Position numbers and translations under genes: made by a program. Source: Planctomycetota bacterium (GTDB taxonomy: Bacteria > Planctomycetota > UBA1135 > UBA2386). From it: a stretch of DNA of 46,055 nt. The notes beneath the pieces are model-generated. The model did no database searches. It was not told where the DNA came from and saw only the letters and a list, made by a program, of their open reading frames with translations. This document shows, piece by piece, positions 31,660-40,022 of this stretch (within the stretch, counting starts at the first letter, position 1; the number at the start of each line of letters is the position of its first letter). The stretch covers positions 1-46,055 of the forward strand of contig VGZG01000023.1 of NCBI GenBank assembly GCA_016872675.1. Reading direction: 5' to 3'.

Positions 31660-32664
31660 ATGCTGCAGTTCTCTCAGGTGATCCAGGGCGTTGACTCGCA
31701 CACGGCCGGCGAACCGACGCGCATCGTGACCAGCGGCCTGCCGCCGATCCCCGGCGCGACGATGGCCGAGAAGCGCGCCGCGCTGCAACGCGACTTCGAC
31801 CACCTGCGGCGCGCGCTCGTGCGCGAGCCGCGCGGCCACGACGCGATCGTGCTGGCCTACCTGCTGCCGCCGTGCGCGCCCGGCGCGAGCCTCGGCGTGG
31901 TCTTCGCCAACGATGCCGGCTATCTCGGCATGTGCGGCCACGGCGCCATCGGCGTCGCCACCGTCGCGGTCGCGATGGGCATGGTCCCCGCCGTCGAGCC
32001 GGTGACCGACATCCGGCTCGACACGCCTGCGGGCGTAGTGACTTGCAAGGTCGCGGTGCAAGGCGGCAGGCCGGTCAGCGTCACGATCACCAACGTGCCG
32101 TCGTTCCTGCTCCGCCAGCGCGTCGTCGTGCCGGTGCACGGCTTCGGCAAGGTCGCGGCCGACATCGCCTACGGCGGCAACTGGTTTGCGTTCGTCGAGG
32201 CCGACCAGATGGGCCTGACCGTCGACAAGGCGGCGCTGCCGGTGCTGATGCAGGCGGCGACGGCGGTGCGCGAGGCGCTGGTGCGCGAAGGCGTGCGCGG
32301 CCGCCATCCCGCGCACGACGCCGACGAGATCGTCGACCACGTCAAGCTGTTCGAGGCGATCGACGGCGTCGAACCCGGCAGCCGCGCGCTGACGCTGTGC
32401 CCTGGCGCGGCCTACGACCGCTCGCCGTGCGGCACCGGCACCTCGGCCAAGCTCGCTGTGCTGCACGGCAAGGGCGAGATCGAGGTCGGTCAGTGGTTTC
32501 GCAGCGAGAGCGTGCTGAAGACCGCGTTCCGCGCGCGCATCGTCGGCGAGACCAAGGTCGGCTCACACGCGGCGATCGTGCCGGAGATCGAGGGCTCGGC
32601 GTGGATCACCGGCTTCCCGACCTTCGTGATCGACCCGAGCGATCCCTGTCGCTTCGGCATCTGA
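31660..32664 (+). CDS. proline racemase / 4-hydroxyproline 2-epimerase family
   Basis: A 334-residue enzyme of standard length. It carries both catalytic Cys: the first in YLGMCGHGAIGV, the second in YDRSPCGTGTSA. Paired Cys marks a racemase/epimerase; the related dehydratase has Thr for one. Further motifs are VIQGVDSHTAGEPTRIVTSG at the N-terminus and GHDAIVLAYLLPPC. 4-hydroxyproline 2-epimerase converts trans-4-hydroxy-L-proline to cis-4-hydroxy-D-proline in hydroxyproline use. The remaining pathway genes are not seen nearby, so proline racemase cannot be excluded. The ATG is at 31660; no strong Shine-Dalgarno was seen. Confidence 0.85.
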   Translation: MLQFSQVIQGVDSHTAGEPTRIVTSGLPPIPGATMAEKRAALQRDFDHLRRALVREPRGHDAIVLAYLLPPCAPGASLGVVFANDAGYLGMCGHGAIGVATVAVAMGMVPAVEPVTDIRLDTPAGVVTCKVAVQGGRPVSVTITNVPSFLLRQRVVVPVHGFGKVAADIAYGGNWFAFVEADQMGLTVDKAALPVLMQAATAVREALVREGVRGRHPAHDADEIVDHVKLFEAIDGVEPGSRALTLCPGAAYDRSPCGTGTSAKLAVLHGKGEIEVGQWFRSESVLKTAFRARIVGETKVGSHAAIVPEIEGSAWITGFPTFVIDPSDPCRFGI

Positions 32665-32833
32665 GCGCGCTAGCGTCGCAGAACTGGCTGCGCGCGCGTG
32701 CCCAGCGCATTTCGGCCCGGCGAAGTAGGCGTTGAGCGGCGAACTGCAGCAGTCCTGAGGCCGACTGCGGATCGACCGCGCAAATCCTGATCAAGGCACG
32801 TCGGCTCCGCCGCCGGCCGGTATGGTGTGCGCC

Positions 32834-33622
32834 ATGCGGGCGGTCGCATGGTTCCTCGTCCTGGCCGCGGGTTGCGTCAGTGGCAGTCCGGGGGGCGTCC
32901 AAAAACGTTGGCGTGGCCAGCCGGCCAATGCCGGCGCGTCGCGCGCCGAAGCCGTCGCCGTCGCCGTGCCACAACCGCCGACTTGGCGCGCGATCGGCAA
33001 GAGCGTCGAGGGCCGGCCGCTGCGCGTGCTGCGCCTTGGCCATGGCCCGCGCAAGGCGCTGTGGGTCGGCGGCATCCACGGCGACGAGCGCGAGGGCGCG
33101 ATCGCGACTGCGGAGCTGCCGGCGGCGTTCCTCGCCACGCCCGGAGCCGTCGACAAGGTCACGCTGACGATCCTCGAGGACGCCAACCCCGACGGCTCGG
33201 TCGCCGGCACGCGCGCCAACAGGAACGGCGTCGACCTCAACCGCAACTATCCGGCGAAGAACTACCTGCCCGGTCAGGGCCGCGGTGACAAGCCGCTCGA
33301 CCAGCCCGAGGCCAAGGCGCTGCACGATCTCGTGCTGGCCGTGAGGCCCGACGTGATGGTCGTCGCGCACGCATGGCGCGGCGACACGTTCATCAACTTC
33401 GACGGCCCGGCGGAGCGGCTTGCCGAGCGCTTTGGCCGCGCGTCGGGCCTGCGGGTCAAGCCGTCCGACAAGATCGCGCCGACGCCGGGCTCGCTCGGCT
33501 CGTGGGTCGGGCACACGCTGCGCTGGCCGATCCTGACGCTGGAATACCTGCGCGGCTCCGGCCAGCAGGAGAACTGGCAGAAGACCAAGGCGGCGATCCT
33601 CGCCGTGCTCGTCGGCGACTGA
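32834..33622 (+). CDS. M14-family zinc carboxypeptidase lipoprotein (MpaA-like)
   Basis: A 262-residue protein with a lipoprotein signal (AVAWFLVLAAGC). The M14 domain shows zinc ligands His and Glu in WVGGIHGDEREGAIATAE, the NPDGSVAGTRANRNGVDLNR signature, a His in VVAHAWRGD as the likely third ligand, and LTLEYLRG with the catalytic Glu. This pattern is close to murein peptide amidase MpaA, which removes amino acids from peptides of peptidoglycan. ATG 32834 is chosen; another ATG lies at 32822, and both keep the lipobox. It is 3 bp before the permease genes, so it is likely to work with peptide uptake. Confidence 0.85.
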   Translation: MRAVAWFLVLAAGCVSGSPGGVQKRWRGQPANAGASRAEAVAVAVPQPPTWRAIGKSVEGRPLRVLRLGHGPRKALWVGGIHGDEREGAIATAELPAAFLATPGAVDKVTLTILEDANPDGSVAGTRANRNGVDLNRNYPAKNYLPGQGRGDKPLDQPEAKALHDLVLAVRPDVMVVAHAWRGDTFINFDGPAERLAERFGRASGLRVKPSDKIAPTPGSLGSWVGHTLRWPILTLEYLRGSGQQENWQKTKAAILAVLVGD

Positions 33623-33625
33623 CGC

Positions 33626-34639
33626 ATGCTGCGCCTCCTACGACGGCTGCTGTGGCTGTGCGGCATGCTGCTCGGCGTCAGCTTCGCGACCTTCGCGGTC
33701 GTCGACCTCGCGCCGGTCGACCGCGCCGAGCTGGCGATCGCGCGCGCCGCCGGCGACCGCGCCTTCGCCGACCTCGACGCGCGCGAACGCGCGATCCTGC
33801 AACTGCGCGCGCAGTTCGGCATGGTCGATCCGGTCACTTTGCAGCCGGCGCCGCTGGGAACGCGCTACCTGCAGTGGCTTGGCAACGCCGCGCGGCTGCG
33901 CTTCGCCGGTCCGAACGGCGATCACGACGCGCTGTGGCGGCGCATCGCGCAGGCCTGGCCGACGACGGCGCTGCTTGGCGGGCTCGCGCTGCTGCTGGCG
34001 TTCGGGGTTGGCGTGCCGCTCGGCGCGCGGCTCGGCATGGCTGCCGGCACGGCGCGCGAGGGCGTGGCTTCGGCGCTCTTGCTCGCGTTCGCGGCGCTGC
34101 CGGAGTTCCTCGTCGCGACGCTGCTGCTGCTCGCCTTCGGCGCCGCCGGCCTGCAGTGGCTGCCGGTCTCGGGCCTGCGCTCGCCGGACGCCACGACGTG
34201 GCCGGCGTGGCAACAGGCGCTCGACAGCGCGCGCCATCTCGTCCTGCCGGTCGCCGTCATCGGCGTCGGCCCGCTGGCGCTGGTCGCGCGCTTTGTCCGC
34301 GACGCGGTGGCGCGCGCCGACCGCTCGCCGTGGGTCGAGACGATGCGTGCGCTCGGCGCCGAGCCCGCGGTGCTGCGCCGTCGCCTGCGTCGCCACGGCG
34401 CGCTGCCGGCGGCGACGCTGGCGGGCAGCCTGCTGCCGATGCTCGTCGGCGGCTCGGTCGTTGCCGAGAACGCATTCGCGCTCGACGGGCTGGGCCATCT
34501 CGCCTTCACCGCCGCGAGCGAACAGGACCAGCCGCTGTTGCTCGCGCTGGTCACGCTTGGCGCGATCGCGACGCTGCTCGCATTCGCCTTCGCTGACTGG
34601 CTGCACGCGCGCCTTGACCGCCGCGCAGGAGCAGCGTGA
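33626..34639 (+). CDS. ABC transporter permease, DppB/OppB-like
   Basis: A 337-residue inner-membrane permease of the dipeptide/oligopeptide/nickel type. The N-terminal helix (RRLLWLCGMLLGVSFATFAV) is followed by a periplasmic domain (~30-110), then five helices. FALDGLGHLAF sits near the family's EAA-loop area, and the EAA-like coupling motif is ETMRALGAEPAVLRRRLRRH, consistent with family e-A-x-x-x-G-x-x-x-x-x-i. No ATPase or binding-protein gene is in the cluster. It is overlapped 4 nt (GTGA) by the second permease gene. Substrate is unknown; peptide is inferred from the adjacent M14 peptidase. Confidence 0.8.
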   Translation: MLRLLRRLLWLCGMLLGVSFATFAVVDLAPVDRAELAIARAAGDRAFADLDARERAILQLRAQFGMVDPVTLQPAPLGTRYLQWLGNAARLRFAGPNGDHDALWRRIAQAWPTTALLGGLALLLAFGVGVPLGARLGMAAGTAREGVASALLLAFAALPEFLVATLLLLAFGAAGLQWLPVSGLRSPDATTWPAWQQALDSARHLVLPVAVIGVGPLALVARFVRDAVARADRSPWVETMRALGAEPAVLRRRLRRHGALPAATLAGSLLPMLVGGSVVAENAFALDGLGHLAFTAASEQDQPLLLALVTLGAIATLLAFAFADWLHARLDRRAGAA

Positions 34640-35607
34640 AGCCGCCGCGCGCGCCGGTCCGCCTGCTGCGCGCGCCGTCGCTTTGGCTCGCGCTCGCGCT
34701 GGTCGCGCTCGGCGCGCTTGCGCCGGTCGTCGCCAACGACGCGCCTTTGGCGCTGCGGCGCGATGGCGCATGGTCGTTCCCGGCGTTCGCCGAACTCGTC
34801 GGTCGCGCGGCCGTCGCGCCCGATGGCGGCGGCTGGCGCGACTGGCTGGCGCTGTCGCGACCCGACGTCGTCGTCTGGATGCCACCGGTGCCGCACGGAC
34901 CGCTCGCCACCGACGCGGCGCTGGCCGGCGTCGGCCCGTCGAAGGCGCACTGGCTCGGCTGCGACGAGCTGGGTCGCGACCTGCTGGCGCGTATCGTGCA
35001 CGGCGCCTCGGCGCTGTCGTCGCTGGCCGCGCCGGCCGTAGCGCTGGCGCTTGTCGTCGGCGCGTTGCTCGGCACATGGGCCGGTCTGCGGCGCGGTTGG
35101 TTCGAGGCCTGCGTGCTGCGGCTCGTCGAACTGACCGCGTGCCTGCCGCTGCTGCTGTTCCTGATGTTCGCGGCGGCCTTCCTCGGCGACTCGGCGACGG
35201 TGGCGCGGCTCGCGCTCGCGGCGCTGCTATGGCCGAGCTTCGCGCGCATCGCCCGCGCCGAGGCGCTGGCGCTCGCCCAGCGCGAGTTCGTGCGCACGGC
35301 GAGGGGGCTCGGCGTGTCGGAGGCACGCTTGCTGTTCGCTCATGTGCTGCCGCAGATGAAGGGTCCGCTGGCGACGACGGCAGCGTTCTGCGTCGCCGCT
35401 GCCGTCGTCGCCGAGGCGACGCTGGCGTTCCTCGGGCTCGCGACCGGCAGCGCGTCGACGTCGTGGGGCGAGATGCTGCGCAGCGGCGTCGAGCGCGCGG
35501 CGCTCGGTGAGTGGCGGCCGTGGGCGGCGCCGGCGGCGGCGCTGACGCTGGTCGTGCTCGCATGCCATCGCGTCGCCGAGCGCTTTCGCGACGATCCGGC
35601 GCGCTGA
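34636..35607 (+). CDS. ABC transporter permease, DppC/OppC-like
   Basis: A 323-residue inner-membrane permease. The first helix (SLWLALALVALGALAPVVAN) precedes a ~100-residue periplasmic part. The DppC signature HWLGCDELGRDLLARIVHGA (family lGTD-x-lGRDvlSRii-G-a) is present, and the EAA loop reads EFVRTARGLGVSEARLLFAH with LP following. It starts at GTG overlapping the DppB-like stop. It pairs with the DppB-like protein as a heterodimeric pore. ATPases and a solute-binding protein must be encoded elsewhere, or the system is degraded. Length is typical. Confidence 0.85.
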   Translation: MKPPRAPVRLLRAPSLWLALALVALGALAPVVANDAPLALRRDGAWSFPAFAELVGRAAVAPDGGGWRDWLALSRPDVVVWMPPVPHGPLATDAALAGVGPSKAHWLGCDELGRDLLARIVHGASALSSLAAPAVALALVVGALLGTWAGLRRGWFEACVLRLVELTACLPLLLFLMFAAAFLGDSATVARLALAALLWPSFARIARAEALALAQREFVRTARGLGVSEARLLFAHVLPQMKGPLATTAAFCVAAAVVAEATLAFLGLATGSASTSWGEMLRSGVERAALGEWRPWAAPAAALTLVVLACHRVAERFRDDPAR

Positions 35608-35640
35608 CAGGGCCTTGCGGCGTGGCTGTGGCGCGCGCGA

Positions 35641-36666
35641 TCAGCCGCCGCGCGTGTGCATCTCCAGGTGCGGTTGCTGCCGCAGCGTCGCCGCGGCCGC
35701 GAGCGGAGCGCGATCGGGCAGGCCGGCGCGGACCTCGGCGCCGCGGTCGCCGCGCGCCTGCCATGTCGCCGTGATCGCCGTGCGCAGCGTCGCGTCGTCG
35801 GCGCCGCCGCGCAGCAGTCGGCGCAGATCGGCGCCGGTCGCCGCGTACAGGCAGGTGAACCACGTGCCGTCGGCGGTGAGTCGCGCACGGTCGCACGTGC
35901 CGCAGAACGGTTGCGTCACCGACGCGATGATCCCGAAGGTCGTGCCGTCGCCGAGTTCGAAGCGCTCGGCCGGGGCGCTGTCGGCGCGCGGGAGCGCGCG
36001 GATCGGTCCGAACGCGCGCTGCAGCCGTTCGAGCATCTGCGTGCGCGTGACGACGCGGTCGAGCTGCCAGCGCGTCGCGCCACCGACGTCCATGTACTCG
36101 ATGAAGCGGATCTCGGCGCCGACGTCGCGCGCGAAGTCGACGAGCGCCGGCAGTTCGCCGTCGTTGACGCCGGCGATGACGACGGTGTCGAGTTTGAGCC
36201 GCGAGAAGCCGGCGTCGCGGGCCGCCTGCACGCCGGCGAGCACGCGCGGCAGGTCGTCGCGCCGCGACAGCAGGCGGAAGGTCTCGCGGGCGAGCGTGTC
36301 GAGGCTGATCGTCACGCGCTTCATGCCGGCGTCCTTCAGCGCCTGCGCGTGCTCTGCCAGCAGCACGCCGTTGGTCGTGATCGCGAGGTCGCGCAGGGCC
36401 GGCCGCGCCGCCAGCGCGCGCACCAGCGTGGTCAGCCCCTGGCGCAGCAGCGGCTCGCCGCCGGTCACGCGCGCTTCGTCGACGCCGAGCGACGTGAACA
36501 CGTCGACCAGCCGCAGGATCTCCTCGAACGTCAGCACGTCTGACTTCGGCAGCCAGACGTACTCCTCCTCCGGCATGCAGTACTGGCAGCGCAGGTTGCA
36601 GCGATCGGTCACCGACAGGCGCAGGTTGCGCAGCGGGCGGCCGAAGCGATCGGGGAGCGCGGTCAT
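35641..36666 (-). CDS. moaA: GTP 3',8-cyclase MoaA (molybdenum cofactor biosynthesis)
   Basis: A 341-residue radical SAM enzyme making the pterin precursor of molybdopterin from GTP. LSVTDRCNLRCQYCMP carries the radical-SAM CxxxCxxC cluster motif; VTGGEPLLRQGL is the SAM-binding GGE motif. The second cluster is formed by CGTCDRARLTADGTWFTC. The C-terminus ends HTRGG, consistent with the family's GG tail. The ATG at 36666 (MTALPDRFGRPL) is at the family-typical N-terminus. The convergent stop lies 34 bp from the DppC-like gene's end. No other moa/moe genes are here. Confidence 0.95.
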   Translation of the reverse strand: MTALPDRFGRPLRNLRLSVTDRCNLRCQYCMPEEEYVWLPKSDVLTFEEILRLVDVFTSLGVDEARVTGGEPLLRQGLTTLVRALAARPALRDLAITTNGVLLAEHAQALKDAGMKRVTISLDTLARETFRLLSRRDDLPRVLAGVQAARDAGFSRLKLDTVVIAGVNDGELPALVDFARDVGAEIRFIEYMDVGGATRWQLDRVVTRTQMLERLQRAFGPIRALPRADSAPAERFELGDGTTFGIIASVTQPFCGTCDRARLTADGTWFTCLYAATGADLRRLLRGGADDATLRTAITATWQARGDRGAEVRAGLPDRAPLAAAATLRQQPHLEMHTRGG

Positions 36667-36804
36667 TGCGGGGGCGGAGCACGATAGCGCGCGCTGGCGG
36701 CGGGGGGAGCGCGCTGTTCGCGCGGTCGCGCATGCGGCCCGGCGGACGCGCGCGGAAGCCGCCGCGTCGTTGCCAAGCCGCCGCCGGGCGGCGACCATCC
36801 GCGC

Positions 36805-37491
36805 GTGAGCCTCAAGATCATCGGCGGCGAGTACGGCGGTCGCGTGCTGAAGGCTGTGCGCGGGCTTGGCACCCGGCCGCTGCTCGGCCAGGTCCGGGAA
36901 GCGCTGTTCAACATCGTTCAGGACCGCGTCGAGGGCGCCTACGTCTGGGATTTGTTCGCCGGCACCGGCGCGTCGGGCATGGAGGCGCTTTCCCGCGCCG
37001 CCGCCCGCGTGCTGTTCGTCGAGAAAAACAACAAGGCGCTCGAGGTGCTGCGCGGCAACCTGCAGTTGCTCGGGCCGGACGCGGTCGGCCGCGCCTGCAT
37101 CCAGCGCGCCGACGCGTGGGATCCGCCGCCGATGACGCCAGCGGTGTTCGGCGCCGGCCACCGCGACGACGCGAAGGCCGTCGACGCCGAGGTTGCGCCC
37201 GACCTGGTGTTCCTCGACCCGCCGTACGCGCTGGTCGCCGAGGATCCGGTCAAGTGCCTCGCCAAGGCCCGCAAGCTGCTCGAGCGCACGGCGCCGCACG
37301 GCTGCGTGCTGTTCCACTTCGAGGCCGGCGTGCTCGACGACGACGACTTCGGCGACGACCTCGACGTCGACCTGCGCGAGTGGGGGTCGACGGCCATCGT
37401 GCTGATGTGGCGCGCGGGCGAGGCGCCGGAGCGCCTGCGGCGCCGCAAGGAGAAGGAGCGCGAACGGGAGCGCGAGCGCGGCGACGACTGA
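36805..37491 (+). CDS. rsmD: 16S rRNA (guanine966-N2)-methyltransferase RsmD
   Basis: A 228-residue SAM-dependent methyltransferase acting on the small ribosomal subunit. It shows LKIIGGEYGGRVLKAVRG and RPLLGQVREALFNIVQDRVE (family RP-x-x-x-x-vReaLFNil), the SAM loop VWDLFAGTGASGMEALSRAA and the catalytic VFLDPPYAL. A short insertion (~residues 110-132) and a Glu/Arg-rich C-terminal tail lengthen it over the usual ~185. It starts at GTG, with no obvious Shine-Dalgarno. It diverges from moaA across a 138-bp gap. Confidence 0.93.
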   Translation: MSLKIIGGEYGGRVLKAVRGLGTRPLLGQVREALFNIVQDRVEGAYVWDLFAGTGASGMEALSRAAARVLFVEKNNKALEVLRGNLQLLGPDAVGRACIQRADAWDPPPMTPAVFGAGHRDDAKAVDAEVAPDLVFLDPPYALVAEDPVKCLAKARKLLERTAPHGCVLFHFEAGVLDDDDFGDDLDVDLREWGSTAIVLMWRAGEAPERLRRRKEKERERERERGDD

Positions 37492-37500
37492 TCGCCGCGC
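37476..37500. terminator. 9-bp perfect hairpin over the rsmD stop codon
   Basis: GCGCGGCGA at 37476-37484 and TCGCCGCGC at 37492-37500 are exact complements with a 7-nt loop containing the TGA stop. It lies between convergent genes, 18 bp before the stop of the outer-membrane barrel gene. There is no U tract on either side, so it is a candidate for bidirectional termination or mRNA 3'-end protection rather than a classical terminator. Confidence 0.45.
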
Positions 37501-37518
37501 GCCAGCGCGCCGGGCCGA

Positions 37519-38700
37519 TCAGAACGTCAGCCCGAGCTGCGCGACCGCGCCGTAGCTGTTGTCGCTGACGTACGTGCCGGCGATGTCGATGTGCAGCACG
37601 TCGAACGGCGACAGGCCGAGGCCCGCGCTGATCGCGTCGTCGAGCGTGTTCTCCAGGTCGGTCTGGTAGCCGACGCGCAGCTGCAGCCAGCGCCACAGGT
37701 CCAGCTCGGCGCCGGCGCGGGCGAGGCGCACGTTGTCGTCGCCCAGGCCGCCCTCGGTGCCGAAGCGCTCGGCGATGATCACGTCGACGTCGCCGGTGAG
37801 CGTCAGTATGCCATGCTGCCACGCCGCGCCGACGGCGGCCGTCGGGTTGAGGTCGTAGACGAAGGCCTGGCCGAGCGTGTCGACCGTCGTGTAGGTCTGG
37901 TCGATCAGGTTGCGGCCGACGGCGCCTAGCGTGATGCCGTTCTCGATCTCCCAGGCGACACCGAGGTCGAGGTTGAAGGCGCTGTCGTCGTTGCGGTACT
38001 GGTCGTCGTCGAACTCGCCGTTGTCGAAGCTGTCGACATTGACGCCGTAGTTGATCGTGTCGACCTGCTGCAGCTTCGGCGTGACGCCGAACGAGATCCG
38101 CGACGAGTCGTCGCCGAACGAGGTCGCGAGCGACACGCCGACCTCGGTGATGGCGACGCCGACGATGCGCGCCTCGCTGAGGAAGGTCGGCGACGAACCG
38201 ATCGAGCCCGGGTTGTTGAGCGCGTTGACGTCGGCCGGATCGACGTCCACGAAGGCCTGCAGGTCGGCGAACGTCTTGGCGTGCAGCGCGAAGCCGAAGC
38301 GGCGCGACGGGATGGCCAGCATGAGGCCGAGCCCGAGCGTGCCGGTCACTTGGCGGTTGTCGAGCCCCGTGAGACGGTCGGCGAGGTCGATCAGCTCGGG
38401 CTGCGTGTACGTGCCGGCGGCGTCGACGCGGTCGACGGCGTCGACGAAGTCGTTGATGTCGTCGACCAGGCCGTCCTTGTCGTACGTCGTGGCGCCGATG
38501 CTTGGCAGGATCACGCCGAAGTCGTCGCTCGCGCGGCTGCGCGTCAGCAGCGCCGGGTTGGCCCAGCCGGCGGCGAGGTAGTGGGACGAGGCCGTGCCGA
38601 CGCCGCCCATGCCGGCGTTGCGGGCTTCGTAGTACTGGGCGGTGGCCGCGCCGGCGAGCAGCAGGGACGCGACGGGGAACGAGAACGAGAGGGTGCGCAT
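37519..38700 (-). CDS. outer-membrane beta-barrel of the TraF_2 type
   Basis: A 393-residue exported protein. The signal peptide (LSFSFPVASLLLAGAATAQ) is followed by YYEARNAGMGGVGTASSHYL and AAGWANPALLTR, the opening motif of the TraF_2/conjugal-transfer TraF-like family, which otherwise resembles FadL-type barrels. Alternating strands such as RISFGVTPKLQQVDTINYGV and QLRVGYQTDLENTLDDAISA support a beta-barrel, and the protein ends on F (AQLGLTF) like many outer-membrane proteins. No other conjugation gene is present, so the family name should not be taken as function. Transport of hydrophobic compounds or a structural role is possible. Confidence 0.75.
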   Translation of the reverse strand: MRTLSFSFPVASLLLAGAATAQYYEARNAGMGGVGTASSHYLAAGWANPALLTRSRASDDFGVILPSIGATTYDKDGLVDDINDFVDAVDRVDAAGTYTQPELIDLADRLTGLDNRQVTGTLGLGLMLAIPSRRFGFALHAKTFADLQAFVDVDPADVNALNNPGSIGSSPTFLSEARIVGVAITEVGVSLATSFGDDSSRISFGVTPKLQQVDTINYGVNVDSFDNGEFDDDQYRNDDSAFNLDLGVAWEIENGITLGAVGRNLIDQTYTTVDTLGQAFVYDLNPTAAVGAAWQHGILTLTGDVDVIIAERFGTEGGLGDDNVRLARAGAELDLWRWLQLRVGYQTDLENTLDDAISAGLGLSPFDVLHIDIAGTYVSDNSYGAVAQLGLTF

Positions 38701-39089
38701 GATTCGAGGTGTTGGCGGCGGTCGGCCGTCAATGGACGGCGCCGCCCGATAGCCGCATCGTGACCTGCGCGAAGGCGTCATACCAGCGCGGACTTGTGCT
38801 CGCCGGCGCGGATGGCGCGCGCCACCGGAGTGGCCGTATCAAGCCGCGCCGCCGCGCGCGCCGATACCTCGATGCGCCACGGGCAACCGTGCGCGCGTCC
38901 GGACCAAGCACGTGTCCGGGGCCGAAGCTCCGTTCAGCGAGCGCTTCGTCGCAGTGTCGCCGCCGCGCGGCCGGAAACGGTTGCGCGGGCCCGACGCCGG
39001 CGCGATGCGCCCGGGATCGGCGCCGAGGCTCCGGGCGCGGCGCCGGACCGGACGTTCGCTCCGAGCCACTGGAACCAGTCGAGACTGCC
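38701..39089. other. divergent intergenic region, 389 bp
   Basis: Gap between the barrel gene and the TPR-like gene, which are divergent. Open frames here are Arg/Ala-rich noise. Promoters for both genes must lie here but no clear elements were seen. Confidence 0.5.
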
Positions 39090-39899
39090 ATGAGAAGCGC
39101 CTTGTTCGTGCCCTTCCTGCTCGCCGTCGCCGCGCTGCCGGCGCAGGACCATGAGTTCGGCAATCGCGTCGCGACCACGCTGACGCAGGTCCGCAAGGAT
39201 CCCGAGGCGTTCAAGAACGTAAAAGTCAACTTCACGGTCCAGTTCGCGTCGCTCGGCGTCATCGCCAATCCGCTCTTCACCAAGTTCACGCCGACGGAGT
39301 TCGCCAATTTCTACGCGTGGGCCGACGAGCAGCCGATCTGGCAGGAGAAGGCCTACAACGACGTCTTCGGCCTGCTCTTCCTGAGCAAGTCGAGCGCCAG
39401 ACTGGAGACGCTCTACGGCCTCGATCTGTACCAGCGCGTCAACGTCACCGGCGTGGTGCGAAACACGTTCCAGAACAAGCCGTGGATCGAGGTAACCGAT
39501 TTCACCGTCGTGAAGGGCCAACTCGACACGCCGACGATCACGCACCTCTATCGCGGCGAGAAGTTCATGGAGCAGCGCCAGTGGCAGCGCGCCGTCGCTG
39601 AGCTGTCGCTCGCGAACGTCGCCGAACTGCCGCCGACGGCCGCGCGCTTGACACACAAGAACCTCGGCATCTGCAACCTCAAGCTGGGCGAGGCCAACGC
39701 AGCGATCGCGCACCTCGAGGTGGCCAACGCGCTCGGCAAGGACGTCGAGGTCAAGACGCTACTGTGCACGGCGACGCGGCAGCCAACGCTGGCGCTCGAC
39801 CGCGCGGTCGACATCGCGACGATCAAGGACAGCGAGCGCCCGATCTGGGAGGCGTTCGGCAACGACTCCCGCGGCGCGCCGGCGCGTCCGGCCCGCTGA
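39090..39899 (+). CDS. secreted protein with TPR-like C-terminus, function unknown
   Basis: A 269-residue exported protein. The signal peptide (LFVPFLLAVAALPAQ) leads to an N-terminal domain (~20-150) containing FTVQFASLGVIANPLFTKFT and LYQRVNVTGVVRNTFQNKPW, which read like an OB-fold or beta-sandwich. The C-terminal part has TPR-like helices (EQRQWQRAVAELSLANVAEL; KNLGICNLKLGEANAAIAHL). No named family is recognised. The ATG at 39090 is chosen because it opens the signal peptide; the frame continues far upstream as noise. It lies 123 bp upstream of ctaA in the same direction. Confidence 0.65.
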   Translation: MRSALFVPFLLAVAALPAQDHEFGNRVATTLTQVRKDPEAFKNVKVNFTVQFASLGVIANPLFTKFTPTEFANFYAWADEQPIWQEKAYNDVFGLLFLSKSSARLETLYGLDLYQRVNVTGVVRNTFQNKPWIEVTDFTVVKGQLDTPTITHLYRGEKFMEQRQWQRAVAELSLANVAELPPTAARLTHKNLGICNLKLGEANAAIAHLEVANALGKDVEVKTLLCTATRQPTLALDRAVDIATIKDSERPIWEAFGNDSRGAPARPAR

Positions 39900-40022
39900 G
39901 CCGCTCGGACGGCTGCATCCGGCGTGCGAATCGCTGCGGCGAGGCCGTGGCGCGCCGCCGGCGCCGCCTGCGCGGCTGAAAATCGCGGGCCAGGGGGGCA
40001 TTGTCTGTGGGCCCGCCATCTC

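Noticed and set aside
33638-36733. A 1031-codon open frame on the minus strand
   Set aside because: It is antisense to the two permease genes and out of frame with moaA. The translation is Arg/Ala/Pro-rich with no domain, a common artefact of high GC.
37519-38700. A conjugation gene implied by the TraF name
   Set aside because: No other transfer gene is present. The sequence is simply an outer-membrane barrel of that Pfam type.
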